From contig NZ_JOFJ01000005.1 in assembly GCF_000718255.1 (NCBI RefSeq), positions 248,001-312,000 on the forward strand: a stretch of 64,000 nucleotides of DNA, in the 5' to 3' direction. The first letter of the stretch is position 1. The number at the start of each line of letters is the position of its first letter. The notes under the pieces are model-generated. The model did not search any database and was not told the origin of the DNA. It was given only the letters and a program-made list of their open reading frames with translations. The stretch is from Spirillospora albida (GTDB taxonomy: Bacteria > Actinomycetota > Actinomycetes > Streptosporangiales > Streptosporangiaceae). The position numbers were made by a program, and so were the translations under genes. Positions 8,581-17,884 of this stretch are shown in pieces.

Positions 8581-9882
8581 ATGAGGGCCACCATGCGGCG
8601 CGGACTGAGCACGGCGGTTGCCGCACTGCTCGTCGGCGGCCTCGCCGTCGCGTGCGGCGGCGACGACGGGGACGACTCCGGCTCCGGCACGATCGAGCTG
8701 ACCGTCGACGTCTTCGGCGAGTTCGGGTACGACCAGCTGTACAAGCAGTACGAGGCGTCCCACCCGAACATTAAGATCAAGCAGCGCAAGGTCTCCACGC
8801 TCGACGACTACAAGCCGCGCCTCCAGCAGTGGATCGCGACCGGCAGCGGCGCCGGCGACGTCGTCGGCATCGAGGAGGGCCTGCTGCCCACCTACATGCA
8901 GCAGAGCGGCAAGTTCGTCAACCTGTTCGACCACGGCGGCAAGGAGCTCGAGAAGAACTTCCTGCCGTGGAAGTGGCAGATGGGCGTCACCCCGGACGGC
9001 AAGCAGCTCGTCGGCCTCGGCACCGACATCGGCCCCCTCGGCATGTGCTACCGCAAGGACCTCTTCAAGGCCGCCGGCCTGCCCACCGAGCGCGACGAGG
9101 TCTCCAAGCTCTGGCCGACCTGGGACGCGTTCCTGTCCACCGGCCAGAAGTTCCAGCAGAAGCAGCCCAAGACCAAGTGGCTGGACGGCCCCACCGCCCT
9201 GCTGCGCGCCACCGTCCTGCAGGGCGCCGGCTCCGGCCCCGGCTACAGCTACTTCGACAAGAGCAACAATCTGGTCTTCGAGACCAACCCCTCGGTGAAG
9301 CAGGCCTTCGACACCGTGCTCAAGTTCGAGCAGGCCAAGCTCACCGCCGACATGTCGATCTTCACCCCGCCGTGGCAGACGGCGCTGAAGCGCGACACCT
9401 TCGCCACCCTCCCGTGCCCGTCCTGGATGCTCGGGGGCATCGAGGAGTTCTCCGGCGAACACGGCAAGGGCAAGTGGGACGTCGCGACGGTCCCGGGCGG
9501 CAGCGGCTACTGGGGCGGCTCGTGGCTCGCCGTCCCCAAGCAGACCAAGCACCCGAAGGAGGCCGCGGAGCTCGCGAAGTTCCTGTCGTCCCCGCAGGGC
9601 CAGATCGGCGCCTTCAAGGACAAGAACACCTTCCCGTCCTCCCCGCAGGCCGCGCAGGACCCGGCGGTCGCCGAGGCGAAGTCCCCGTACTTCAACGACG
9701 CCCCCACCGGCAAGATCTTCAGTGACATGGCCGCCCAGGTGAAGCCCGTCCACCTCGGCCCGAAGAACGAGGACGTCCGGCAGGCCGTCGAGAACGTTCT
9801 GATCGCCGTGGGCCAGGGCAAGGTCAAGCCGGAAGAGGCATGGAGCAAGGCCGTCGAGGAGGCCGAGAAGGCCGCCCGGTGA
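8581..9882 (+). CDS. Cellobiose/cello-oligosaccharide ABC transporter binding lipoprotein (CebE-like)
   Basis: Extracellular solute-binding lipoprotein of 433 residues with lipobox LAVAC (Cys25) followed by an Asp/Gly/Ser linker. The body has family 1 sugar-binding protein features, including an aromatic-rich segment (GSGYWGGSWLAV). The first gene behind a CebR operator, it is followed by two permeases and a GH1 beta-glucosidase, the order of cebEFG-bglC in Streptomyces; cellobiose or cellotriose is therefore the expected cargo. ATG 8581 follows a GAGAGGGG element; ATG 8593 is possible. The following 120-bp gap holds a stable hairpin that may raise this transcript above the permease part. Confidence 0.88.
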   Translation: MRATMRRGLSTAVAALLVGGLAVACGGDDGDDSGSGTIELTVDVFGEFGYDQLYKQYEASHPNIKIKQRKVSTLDDYKPRLQQWIATGSGAGDVVGIEEGLLPTYMQQSGKFVNLFDHGGKELEKNFLPWKWQMGVTPDGKQLVGLGTDIGPLGMCYRKDLFKAAGLPTERDEVSKLWPTWDAFLSTGQKFQQKQPKTKWLDGPTALLRATVLQGAGSGPGYSYFDKSNNLVFETNPSVKQAFDTVLKFEQAKLTADMSIFTPPWQTALKRDTFATLPCPSWMLGGIEEFSGEHGKGKWDVATVPGGSGYWGGSWLAVPKQTKHPKEAAELAKFLSSPQGQIGAFKDKNTFPSSPQAAQDPAVAEAKSPYFNDAPTGKIFSDMAAQVKPVHLGPKNEDVRQAVENVLIAVGQGKVKPEEAWSKAVEEAEKAAR

Positions 9883-9917
9883 CCCCGGTCCCCCTCTAGT
9901 ACCACTCCTCGCAAGAC

Positions 9918-9966
9918 ACGGGGGCGGCGCCGCGTCCCGTACCTCCCGACGCGGCACCGCCCCCGT
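9918..9966 (+). terminator. Strong intercistronic hairpin between cebE- and cebF-like genes
   Basis: Two 19-base arms (9918-9936 and 9948-9966) pair with a single mismatch around an 11-nt loop. There is no U-tract, so it may be a partial terminator or an mRNA 3'-end protector. Such hairpins behind binding-protein genes commonly allow the lipoprotein to be made in excess over the membrane subunits. Confidence 0.65.
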
Positions 9967-10002
9967 TCCCCGTTCCGACCCGTCCACCTCGGAAGGAGGC
10001 GC

Positions 10003-10989
10003 ATGGCCACCGATCTGCGCCCCGGCCGGAAAGGCCGCCGGCCCGCACCGCCGGACGGCCCGCCGGCGGCCCGCCGCACCTGGCGCGCCCGCCTCGCCCG
10101 GCTCGATGTGAAGGGCGCCCCGTACGCCTTCATCTCGCCGTTCTACCTCGTCTTCCTGATCTTCGGCGCGTTCCCGCTCGTCTACACGCTCTGGGTGTCG
10201 CTGCACGACTGGGGCCTCGCCTCCGGCGAGCGCGAGTGGGTCGGCCTCGACAACTACGAGTACCTGCTGACGGACGGCGACTTCTGGCACGCCACCGTCA
10301 ACACGCTCGGCATCTTCGCCCTGTCGACGATCCCGCAGCTGATCATCGCGATGTTCCTGGCGAGCCAGCTGAACCGGACGATGCGCGCGCCGACCCTGTT
10401 CCGGATCGGGATGGTCGCGCCGCTGATCACCTCGACCGCGGCCGTCGCGATCGTGTTCGCCCAGCTGTTCGACCACGACTACGGCTTCGTGAACTGGGGC
10501 CTCGACCTGATCGGCATCGGCCCGATCGACTGGCAGGTCTCCCGCGGCTGGTCGTGGGCCGCGATCGCCACCATGGTCAACTGGCGCTGGACCGGCTACA
10601 ACACGCTCATCTTCCTCGCCGCGATGCAGGCGATCCCGAAGGACCTCTACGAGGCCGCCGCGATCGACGGCGCGTCCCGCATCCGGCAGTTCTGGCAGAT
10701 CACCGTGCCGCTGCTGCGTCCCACGATCATCTTCACGGTGATCATCTCGACCATCGGCGGGCTGCAGCTGTTCACCGAGCCCGTCCTGTTCAGCGTGGAC
10801 ACGCCCAACAAGATGGACGGCGGCGCGCTGCACCAGTTCCAGACGATCACGATGTACATGTTCGACAACGCGTTCGGCGACGACCGCTACGGCTACGGCG
10901 CCACGGTCGCCTGGGCCCTGTTCCTCATGATCATCGTGTTCTCCCTGCTCAACTTCCTCTTCATCCGCCGTACGGGGGGCGCGAAATGA
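10003..10989 (+). CDS. Cellobiose ABC transporter permease (CebF-like)
   Basis: MalF-type membrane subunit, 328 residues, with a basic Pro/Arg-rich cytoplasmic tail, a first helix at YAFISPFYLVFLIFGAFPLV and the EAA loop EAAAIDGASRIRQFWQITVPL. ATG is preceded by GAAGGAGG at good spacing, so it can be translated independently of the upstream gene across the hairpin. It overlaps the next permease by ATGA. The ATPase is not in the window and is probably the shared MsiK. Confidence 0.87.
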   Translation: MATDLRPGRKGRRPAPPDGPPAARRTWRARLARLDVKGAPYAFISPFYLVFLIFGAFPLVYTLWVSLHDWGLASGEREWVGLDNYEYLLTDGDFWHATVNTLGIFALSTIPQLIIAMFLASQLNRTMRAPTLFRIGMVAPLITSTAAVAIVFAQLFDHDYGFVNWGLDLIGIGPIDWQVSRGWSWAAIATMVNWRWTGYNTLIFLAAMQAIPKDLYEAAAIDGASRIRQFWQITVPLLRPTIIFTVIISTIGGLQLFTEPVLFSVDTPNKMDGGALHQFQTITMYMFDNAFGDDRYGYGATVAWALFLMIIVFSLLNFLFIRRTGGAK

Positions 10990-11867
10990 GCATGCTGCTG
11001 ACCCGCTCCGCGGGTGCCGGAAAGCGGCCCGGCAGGTTCCGGGGGCTGTGGAACGCGAGCCCGCTGACCTACCTCACACTGATCGCCGCGCTCCTCATGT
11101 CGATCTTCCCGATCTACTGGATGATCGTCGTGGCGACCCGGAGCAACGACGTCGTCTCGGACGTCCCGCCGCCGGTCCTGCCCGGCGGGCAGGTCGCCGA
11201 CAACATGGGCCGGCTGTTCGACAACCCCGACGCCTACTTCGCCAAGGGCCTGCTGAACTCGTTCATCGCGTCGGGGTGCGTGACGGTCTCGACGGTGTTC
11301 TTCGCCTCGCTGGCCGGGTTCGCGTTCGCGAAGCTGCGCTTTCGCGGCAAGAACGCCCTGCTCCTGACGATCATCGCGACGATGATGATCCCGGTTCAGA
11401 TGGGCATCATCCCGCTCTACATGATCATGGTGAAGCTCGGCTGGCAGAACCAGCTGCAGGCCGTGATCATCCCGTTCCTGGTCACCGGGTTCGGCGTGTT
11501 CATGATGCGGCAGTACGCCGACCAGGCCGTCCCGGACGAGCTGATCGAGGCCGCCCGCGTCGACGGCTGCACCACGTTCGGCATCTACTGGCGCGTCGTC
11601 CTGCCCGCGCTGCGGCCCGCCGCCGGCGTCCTCGGCCTGTTCACGTTCATGCAGACCTGGAACGAGTTCATGTGGCCCCTGGCGGTGCTCAGCCCGGACA
11701 ACCCGACCGTCCAGCTGTCCATCAACAACCTGGCCAACGCCTACTTCAAGGACTACACGCTGATGTTCGCGGGGACCACGGTGGCGATCCTGCCGCTGCT
11801 CGTCGTGTTCATCGTGTTCGGACGCCAGATCATCGGCGGAATCATGGAAGGTGCGATCAAGGCGTGA
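10986..11867 (+). CDS. Cellobiose ABC transporter permease (CebG-like)
   Basis: MalG-type membrane subunit of 293 residues. It shows FPIYWMIVVATRS in the first periplasmic boundary and the EAA loop EAARVDGCTTFGIYWRVVLPAL. The ATG overlaps the stop of the CebF-like gene, and its own stop overlaps the GTG start of the beta-glucosidase, so four products of this operon are translationally chained. Confidence 0.87.
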   Translation: MSMLLTRSAGAGKRPGRFRGLWNASPLTYLTLIAALLMSIFPIYWMIVVATRSNDVVSDVPPPVLPGGQVADNMGRLFDNPDAYFAKGLLNSFIASGCVTVSTVFFASLAGFAFAKLRFRGKNALLLTIIATMMIPVQMGIIPLYMIMVKLGWQNQLQAVIIPFLVTGFGVFMMRQYADQAVPDELIEAARVDGCTTFGIYWRVVLPALRPAAGVLGLFTFMQTWNEFMWPLAVLSPDNPTVQLSINNLANAYFKDYTLMFAGTTVAILPLLVVFIVFGRQIIGGIMEGAIKA

Positions 11868-13318
11868 CGTCGCTGCGGAACGAGACGAGCACGGAGATCC
11901 GGTTCCCCGCCGGGTTCCGCTGGGGCGCCGCCACGGCCGCCTACCAGATCGAGGGCGCCGCCGCCGAGGGCGGGCGCGGCCCGTCCATCTGGGACACCTT
12001 CTGCCGCACTCCCGGCAAGGTGCTCAACGGCGAGAACGGGGACATAGCCGTCGACCACTACCACCGGTTCGCCGACGACATCGCCCTCATGGCCGACCTG
12101 GGGCTCACCGCCTACCGGTTCTCCATCTCCTGGCCCCGCGTGCAACCCGCCGGGGCCGGCAGGGCCAACGAGGAGGGGCTCGACTTCTACCGCCGGCTCG
12201 TGGACGCCCTCCTGGCGGCGGGCATCGAGCCGTGGCCGACCCTCTACCACTGGGACCTCCCCCAGCCCCTGGAGGACGCCGGCGGCTGGCCGGAGCGCGA
12301 GACCGCGCACAGGTTCGCCGACTACGCCGACCTCGTCCACGCCGCGCTCGGCGACCGCGTCCGCAACTGGACGACGGTCAACGAGCCGTGGTGCGCGGCG
12401 TTCCTCGGTTACGCGTCCGGGGAGCACGCGCCCGGCCGGATCGACCCCGCCGGGTCGCTGCGCGCCGCACACCACCTGCTGCTCGGGCACGGGCTCGCGG
12501 TGGAGGCGATGCGGGCGCGCACACCCGACAACGGGTTCGGCGCCGCGGTGAACCTCTACGCGGTGTCGCCCGCGACCGGCGACCCGGCGGACGTCGACGC
12601 GGCCCGCCGCATCGACGGGCTGCAGAACCGGCTCTTCCTCGACCCGCTGCTGCTCGGCCGCTACCCCGAGGACGTCCTCGCGGACACAGGGCCGTACGGG
12701 TTCGCGCCGTCGGACGCGGATCTGGCCGTCATCGGCCGCCCGATCGACCACCTCGGCATCAACTACTACTCGCGGCACACCGTCGCGGGCACCCCCGGCG
12801 AGGCCGCGCAGACCGCGTCGTCGCCGTTCTCCACGCAGTCGCCGTGGGTCGGCAGCGACCATGTCCGGTTCGTGCCCGCGGGACGCCCCGTCACCGGCAT
12901 GGGCTGGGAGATCGACGCGTCCGGGCTGCACGAGATCCTCACCCGGCTGCGCCGCGAGTACCCGTCCGTCCCGCTGTACATCACGGAGAACGGCGCGGGC
13001 TACGACGAGGTCCTGGACGAGAGCGGCACCGTCCGGGACGCCGCGCGGATCGCGTACCTCGACGGGCACCTGCGCGCCTGTCATGAGGCGATCACCGAGG
13101 GAGTTCCGCTTCGCGGCTACTTCACCTGGTCGCTCCTGGATAATTTCGAATGGGCGTGGGGCTATTCGAAGCGGTTCGGGCTCGTTCACGTCGATTACGC
13201 CACCCAGCGCCGCGTCCCGAAGGACAGCGCGCGCTGGTACGCCGGCGTGATCGGGCGGGGCGGCCTGCCCGGACGCGGCCAGCGCGCCGGGCACGGCGAG
13301 GGAACCGGACAACCGTGA
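11864..13318 (+). CDS. GH1 beta-glucosidase (BglC-like)
   Basis: Cytoplasmic hydrolase that splits imported cellobiose and cello-oligosaccharides to glucose. 484 residues, with the GH1 N-terminal pattern [15 protein letters not shown], acid/base Glu in TVNEPW and nucleophile Glu in YITENGAG. No signal peptide. GTG start overlaps the CebG-like stop (GTGA); upstream GGAAGG provides a ribosome site. In Streptomyces the equivalent enzyme also controls induction by consuming the CebR effector, so the same feedback is likely here. Confidence 0.9.
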   Translation: MTSLRNETSTEIRFPAGFRWGAATAAYQIEGAAAEGGRGPSIWDTFCRTPGKVLNGENGDIAVDHYHRFADDIALMADLGLTAYRFSISWPRVQPAGAGRANEEGLDFYRRLVDALLAAGIEPWPTLYHWDLPQPLEDAGGWPERETAHRFADYADLVHAALGDRVRNWTTVNEPWCAAFLGYASGEHAPGRIDPAGSLRAAHHLLLGHGLAVEAMRARTPDNGFGAAVNLYAVSPATGDPADVDAARRIDGLQNRLFLDPLLLGRYPEDVLADTGPYGFAPSDADLAVIGRPIDHLGINYYSRHTVAGTPGEAAQTASSPFSTQSPWVGSDHVRFVPAGRPVTGMGWEIDASGLHEILTRLRREYPSVPLYITENGAGYDEVLDESGTVRDAARIAYLDGHLRACHEAITEGVPLRGYFTWSLLDNFEWAWGYSKRFGLVHVDYATQRRVPKDSARWYAGVIGRGGLPGRGQRAGHGEGTGQP

Positions 13319-13332
13319 GAGAAGGGGGCCCG

Positions 13333-14343
13333 ATGGCGGGCAGGAGCACGCGCCCGACCCTTGAGGAGGTCGCGGCGCGGGCGGGGGTCGGACGCGGAAC
13401 CGTGTCGCGGGTCGTCAACGGGTCGCCGCGGGTGAGCGCGCGGGCCCGGGAGGCGGTGCTGCGGGCGATCGAGGAGCTCGGATACGTGCCGAACCGCGCG
13501 GCCCGCGCCCTCGTCACCAACCGCACGGACACGGTGGCGCTCGTCGTCGCCGAGTCCGACCAGCGGCTGTTCGGCGAGCCGTACTTCGCGGGCATCATCC
13601 GCGGCATCGGCAACGGGCTCGCCGGCACCGGCCTGCAGCTCCTGCTCGCCCTGGCCCGCACGCCGGACGAGTACGCCCGGCTGGAGAACTACCTCACCAC
13701 CCAGCACGTCGACGGGGTCCTCCTCACCTCCCTGCACGCGGAGGACCCCCTGCCGGCGAAGCTGGAGGCCAACGGCGTGCCGACCGTCCTCGGCGGCCGG
13801 CCGCCGGGCGTGTCACCGGTCAGCTACGTCGACGTCGACAACCGCAGCGGCGCCCGCGAGGCCGTCGGCCACCTCATCGAGGGCGGCCGGCGGCGGATCG
13901 GGACGCTGGCCGGACCGCAGGACATGGGGGTCGGCATCGACCGCCTGGCCGGCTACCGGGAGGCCCTCGCGGACGCCGGCCTGCCGGAGTTCGTCGCCTA
14001 CGGCGACTTCGGCGAGGCCGGCGGCATCGCCGCCGCCGAGGAGCTGCTCGCGCGGGAGCCGGAACTGGACGCGGTGTTCGCCGCGAGCGACCCGATGGCG
14101 CTCGGCGCGCTGCGCGTCCTGCGCCGCCTCGGCCGACGCGTCCCGCACGATGTCGCCGTGATCGGCTTCGACGACTCCGCCGCCGCGCCCCTGGCGGACC
14201 CGCCGCTGAGCAGCGTCCACCAGTCCCCCGAGGAGATGGGCGTCGAGATGGCCCGCCTCCTCATCTCGCGCATCCAGGGCGAGACCCTGGACGACCCGGT
14301 AATCATCCTGAAGCCCCACCTGGTCCTCCGCGACTCGTCCTGA
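13333..14343 (+). CDS. CebR-like LacI-family repressor
   Basis: 336 residues. The headpiece TLEEVAARAGVGRGTVSRVVNG is a LacI helix-turn-helix, followed by NRAARALVTNRTDTVALV at the hinge and a sugar-binding domain ending in DDPVIILKPHLVLRDS. I took ATG 13333 with a GAAGGGGG element; an in-frame GTG at 13315 overlaps the beta-glucosidase stop. Position directly after the cellobiose operon and the presence of two TGGGAGCGCTCCCA boxes nearby identify it as the CebR equivalent: cellobiose would release it from the operators at 8526 and 15793. Confidence 0.88.
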   Translation: MAGRSTRPTLEEVAARAGVGRGTVSRVVNGSPRVSARAREAVLRAIEELGYVPNRAARALVTNRTDTVALVVAESDQRLFGEPYFAGIIRGIGNGLAGTGLQLLLALARTPDEYARLENYLTTQHVDGVLLTSLHAEDPLPAKLEANGVPTVLGGRPPGVSPVSYVDVDNRSGAREAVGHLIEGGRRRIGTLAGPQDMGVGIDRLAGYREALADAGLPEFVAYGDFGEAGGIAAAEELLAREPELDAVFAASDPMALGALRVLRRLGRRVPHDVAVIGFDDSAAAPLADPPLSSVHQSPEEMGVEMARLLISRIQGETLDDPVIILKPHLVLRDSS

Positions 14344-14344
14344 A

Positions 14345-14377
14345 CGGGCGCGCCATCGGGAACCCGTGGCACGCCCG
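14345..14377. terminator. Bidirectional terminator-like hairpin between cebR-like gene and bgl2
   Basis: CGGGCG at 14345-14350 pairs with CGCCCG at 14372-14377, then one mismatch and a further GCCA/TGGC stem inside. It sits in the 43-bp gap between two convergent genes and can serve both. Confidence 0.6.
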
Positions 14378-14386
14378 CTCAGGACG

Positions 14387-15751
14387 TCAGGCGGTGGCGC
14401 GCGCGATCCGGTCGCGGTACCAGGCGGCGCTGTCCTTCCAGGTGCGGTTCCCGGTGGCGTAGTCGACGTGGATCAGGCCGAAGCGCCTCGCGTAGCCGTA
14501 GGCCCATTCGTAGTTGTCGAGCAGCGACCAGGCGAAGTACCCGCGGACGTCGGCGCCCGCGTCGATGGCGCTTTCCACGGCCGCGATGTGGTCGCGGAGG
14601 TAGGCGATGCGGTCCGCGTCCCCGATGCGGCCGCCCGCGTCGATCTCGTCGTCGAACGCGGCGCCGTTCTCTGTGATCATCAGCGGGACGCCGGGATGGT
14701 CGCGGTGGACGCGCAGCAGCATCTCCTCCATGCCGTTCGCGTCGACCGGCCAGCCCATCGCGGTGTACGGACCGGGCTGCCGGAGGAACTCGACCGTGTC
14801 GCAGCCGACGAACGGCGACGCTGCGCCCTGCTTGTGGCCGTCGGCGTGGACGCGGGGCGAGGTCCCGTCCCAGCGGCGGACGAGCGTCGGCGAGTAGTAG
14901 TTGAGGCCGAGCACGTCGAGGGGGGCGGCGATCACGGCGTCGTCGCCGTCGCGGACGAACGACCAGTCCGAGACCGAGGCGGTGTCGGCGATGACGTCCT
15001 CGGGGTAGCCGCGTCCGAGGACCGGGTCGAGGAACACGCGGTTCGCGATGCCGTCCACCTGGCGGACGGCGTCCGGCTCGCCGCGCAGCTGGTGCATGTT
15101 GAGCGTGATCGAGTGCCGCGCGGTCGGCGACACGACGCCGCGCAGCGCCCGGACGGCGAGGCCGTGCGCGAGGTTGAGGTGGTGCGCGGCGGCGAGCGCG
15201 GCCTCCGGCTCGACGCGTCCGGGGGCGTGCACGCCGGCGGCGTAGCCGAGGAACGCCGAGCACCACGGCTCGTTCAGCGTCGTCCAGGTGTGCACGCGGT
15301 CGCCGAGGACGCGGCCGATCCGCTCGGCGTGGTCGGCGAACCGGCGGGCGGTGTCGCGGACGGGCCAGCCTCCGGCGTCCTCCAGTTCCTGCGGCAGGTC
15401 CCAGTGGTAGAGGGTCGCGACCGGCGCGATGCCCGCTTCGAGGAGCTCGTCGACCAGGGCCGAGTAGAAGTCGAGGCCCTTCCGGTTGGGCCTCCCCCCG
15501 GGCAGGACGCGCGACCAGGAGATGGAGAAGCGGTAGGCGGAGAGGCCGAGCCGGGCCATCGCGGCGACGTCCTCGCGGCGGCGGTGGTAGTGGTCGGCGG
15601 CGACGTCACCGGTGTCGCCGTTGAGGACCTTGCCGGGGACGCGGCTGAAGGTGTCCCAGATGCAGGGCGTCCGCCCGTCCTCGGCCGCCGCGCCCTCGAT
15701 CTGGTACGCGGCCGTGGCCGCGCCCCACAGGAATCCCTCGGGGAAGCCCAT
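14387..15751 (-). CDS. Second GH1 beta-glucosidase
   Basis: 454 residues with GH1 signatures [15 protein letters not shown], acid/base TLNEPW and nucleophile ITENGA, and no signal peptide. It is convergent to the CebR-like gene and about 30 residues shorter than the BglC-like enzyme; a TGGGAGCGCTCCCA operator lies 42 bp before its ATG, so it belongs to the same cellobiose regulon but has its own promoter. Two intracellular beta-glucosidases may differ in chain-length preference or in induction kinetics; sequence alone does not say which. Confidence 0.9.
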   Translation of the reverse strand: MGFPEGFLWGAATAAYQIEGAAAEDGRTPCIWDTFSRVPGKVLNGDTGDVAADHYHRRREDVAAMARLGLSAYRFSISWSRVLPGGRPNRKGLDFYSALVDELLEAGIAPVATLYHWDLPQELEDAGGWPVRDTARRFADHAERIGRVLGDRVHTWTTLNEPWCSAFLGYAAGVHAPGRVEPEAALAAAHHLNLAHGLAVRALRGVVSPTARHSITLNMHQLRGEPDAVRQVDGIANRVFLDPVLGRGYPEDVIADTASVSDWSFVRDGDDAVIAAPLDVLGLNYYSPTLVRRWDGTSPRVHADGHKQGAASPFVGCDTVEFLRQPGPYTAMGWPVDANGMEEMLLRVHRDHPGVPLMITENGAAFDDEIDAGGRIGDADRIAYLRDHIAAVESAIDAGADVRGYFAWSLLDNYEWAYGYARRFGLIHVDYATGNRTWKDSAAWYRDRIARATA

Positions 15752-15792
15752 GCGTGCCCCATCTGTCCGGAAAAGTGGTCCCGGGCAGTCTA

Positions 15793-15806
15793 TGGGAGCG
15801 CTCCCA
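15793..15806. promoter_or_regulatory. Second CebR-type operator
   Basis: Perfect 14-bp palindrome TGGGAGCGCTCCCA between the start of the second beta-glucosidase (15751) and the stop of the kinase gene (15813). It matches the core of the site at 8527-8540 base for base, so the same repressor should bind both. Confidence 0.82.
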
Positions 15807-15812
15807 CGAGCG

Positions 15813-17171
15813 TCAGCCCCGGACGCACCGCCCGCCGTTGAGGGTGAATCCGGACGGCTCCCCGTCGCCGCCGTCCCGGCTGCCGAGAAACCCGAACTCG
15901 ACCGTGCCGCCCGGCGCGATCGACCGGTTGTAGGGGGCCGCCGTCACCGTCACGGCCGGCCCCTGCTGCTCTTGGCCGCCGTTCCAGATCTGCGTGACGC
16001 GCTGGCCGTCCGGGAACGCGAACGCCAGCCGCCACCCGTCGACCGGCGCGTCCCCGAGGTTCGTGATGCGGACCGTCGCCTGGAACCCGTTCGGCCAGCT
16101 GCCGTCGAGCGTGTACGTGACCGAGCAGCGGGTGCGCGCCCCGGTCGGCGACGCCGTCGGCGATGGAGTGGCCGGTTTCGCGGACGGGGTCTCCGGCGGG
16201 GCGGCGGCCGGACGCTCCCCCTCCGAGGACAGCGCCGCCGGCAGGAGTCCCACCAGGGTCACCGCGCCGACGGCCGCGCCCACGACCATGAGCGGCCTCT
16301 TCGGGGAGGGGCGCGGCGCGGGCTCGTCCAGGACCCGCGTCGGGTTCGGCTCCGGTTCGGGCGCGGGGGCCGCCGGCGGCGGCGCGGTCGGCAGCGGCGC
16401 GAGGTCGATCCCGGCGGCGTCCGCCAGGACGCGGGCCGTCTCGGCGGCCTCCGGACGCGCGTCCGGGCTGGTCGCCAGGGCGCTGCGCAGCAGCCGACCG
16501 ATGCCGTCCGGAAGCTCGTGCAGACCGCCGAACTCGGCGGAGGGCGGGCCGCCGAGCAGCGCCTGCCGCAGGATGACGCCGAGCGCGTACACGTCGGCGG
16601 CCGGCGTCGGCTCCGCGCCCGCCCGCAGCTCGGGCGCCACGTACGCGGGCGTGCCGATGACTCGGCCGGAGCCCGGTGACGTGCCGGTGAACGCGATCCC
16701 GAAGTCGAGGACCTTCACGCCGACCGGCGTCAGGAACACGTTCTCGGGCTTGACGTCGCGGTGCACGACCCCGGCGGCGTGCGCGGCCGCGAGGGCGTCC
16801 GCGATGCGGGCGCAGACCCCGGCCGCCTCCTGGAGCGGCAGCGGCCCGCGCGCGAGGCGGGCCGCGAGGGTCTCGCCGTCCAGCAGCTCCATCACCACGT
16901 ACGGGATGCGCGCGCCGTGCAGGTCCGACTCGCCGAAGTCGTGCACGCCGGTGATGCTCGGATGGCCGAGCCCGGCGGCGGCCCGCGCCTCGCGCAGCAG
17001 CCGCGCGGTGAGCTCCTCAGGCCAGTCCGAGCGCGGCACCTTCACCGCGACCGCCCGGTTCAGGACGAGGTCGCGGGCGCGCCAGACCTCGGCCATCCCC
17101 CCGGAGCCGAGGGGGGAGTCGATGCGGTAGCGGTTCCCGAGCAGGTCGCCGGGCGCGGGCATGGCGGGCAT
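15813..17171 (-). CDS. Transmembrane Ser/Thr protein kinase with extracellular CBM2 cellulose-binding domain
   Basis: 452 residues. Residues 15-250 are a Hanks-type kinase: Gly loop GSGGMAEVW (22-30), Lys44, catalytic loop HRDVKPEN (137-144), DFG (156-158) and APE (179-181), all intact. A Pro/Ala-rich juxtamembrane linker leads to one helix (about 294-313), then a Pro/Ser/Thr linker and a domain at 349-449 that matches carbohydrate-binding module family 2. Its bordering cysteines (349, 449) would form the usual disulfide, and the binding-face aromatics are kept as Trp359, Trp396 and Tyr414. The gene lies 62 bp upstream of a CebR-controlled beta-glucosidase on the same strand. I infer that it senses cellulose outside and phosphorylates proteins inside; targets are unknown. 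Confidence 0.87.
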   Translation of the reverse strand: MPAMPAPGDLLGNRYRIDSPLGSGGMAEVWRARDLVLNRAVAVKVPRSDWPEELTARLLREARAAAGLGHPSITGVHDFGESDLHGARIPYVVMELLDGETLAARLARGPLPLQEAAGVCARIADALAAAHAAGVVHRDVKPENVFLTPVGVKVLDFGIAFTGTSPGSGRVIGTPAYVAPELRAGAEPTPAADVYALGVILRQALLGGPPSAEFGGLHELPDGIGRLLRSALATSPDARPEAAETARVLADAAGIDLAPLPTAPPPAAPAPEPEPNPTRVLDEPAPRPSPKRPLMVVGAAVGAVTLVGLLPAALSSEGERPAAAPPETPSAKPATPSPTASPTGARTRCSVTYTLDGSWPNGFQATVRITNLGDAPVDGWRLAFAFPDGQRVTQIWNGGQEQQGPAVTVTAAPYNRSIAPGGTVEFGFLGSRDGGDGEPSGFTLNGGRCVRG

Positions 17172-17189
17172 GCACGCAGGATACGGGCG

Positions 17190-17822
17190 TCAGGGGGCGT
17201 AGTTCATGACATGGTCGTGCAGCATCCGGGGGGCGTCCGGGTCGCGGCGGCGGAACGCCTCGATGAGCTCGGCGTGCTCGGCCGACTTGGAGTAGATCTC
17301 GGTGTTGTGGAGGCGGAGCGACAGCGTCGTCCACAACTCGATGTCCAGGCCCTCCCAGACGGAGACCAGCAGCCGGTTCCCGGCCGACGCGACGATCTCG
17401 CGGTGGAAGGCGATGCTCAGCCGCGTCTGCTCGTGCCGGTCGTCGTGCCGGGCGGCCTCCGCGAGCCGCCGGTTGTGCTCGGTGAGGGCGTCCAGCCGCT
17501 GCTCGATGCGCGGGAGGGCCAGCTCGGCGGCGGTGCGCTCCAGCCCGGCCCGGACGGGGAAGATCTCCGCGAGGTCCTCCTCGGTGAACTTGCGGACGCG
17601 GGCGCCCCGGTTCGGCAGCGTCTCGATGAGCCGCTGCGCCTCCAGCTGGCGGAGCGCCTCGCGCACCGGCCCCTGGCTGACGCCGAGCTCGGTGGCGATG
17701 CGGCGCTCGACGATGCGCTCGCCCGGCTCCCAGCGGCCCGCGCTGATCCCCTCCACCAGGAACTCGCGGATCTGCTCGGCGAGCCCGGTGCGCACGAGCT
17801 GGGCGGTGCTGGGCGTGGTCAC
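17190..17822 (-). CDS. GntR-family (FCD) transcriptional regulator
   Basis: 210 residues. An N-terminal winged helix (GERIVERRIATELGVSQGPVREALRQLE) is followed by an all-helical FCD effector domain with the metal-site histidines expected of the FadR subgroup (AFHREIV and HAELIEAF). Start is GTG at 17822. It is divergent from a 2-oxoacid dehydrogenase operon, with a perfect 16-bp palindrome between them, so it probably controls that operon and itself in response to a carboxylic acid. Confidence 0.87.
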   Translation of the reverse strand: MTTPSTAQLVRTGLAEQIREFLVEGISAGRWEPGERIVERRIATELGVSQGPVREALRQLEAQRLIETLPNRGARVRKFTEEDLAEIFPVRAGLERTAAELALPRIEQRLDALTEHNRRLAEAARHDDRHEQTRLSIAFHREIVASAGNRLLVSVWEGLDIELWTTLSLRLHNTEIYSKSAEHAELIEAFRRRDPDAPRMLHDHVMNYAP

Positions 17823-17884
17823 GGCATCCCATGGTAGATGCGGCGCTCTTGTAAGTGACCGGGGACCTGAATATGATTTGATCG

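Noticed and set aside
8296..10833. Long minus-strand open frame opposite the cellobiose transporter genes
   Set aside because: Shadow of cebE/cebF-like genes; no recognisable domain.
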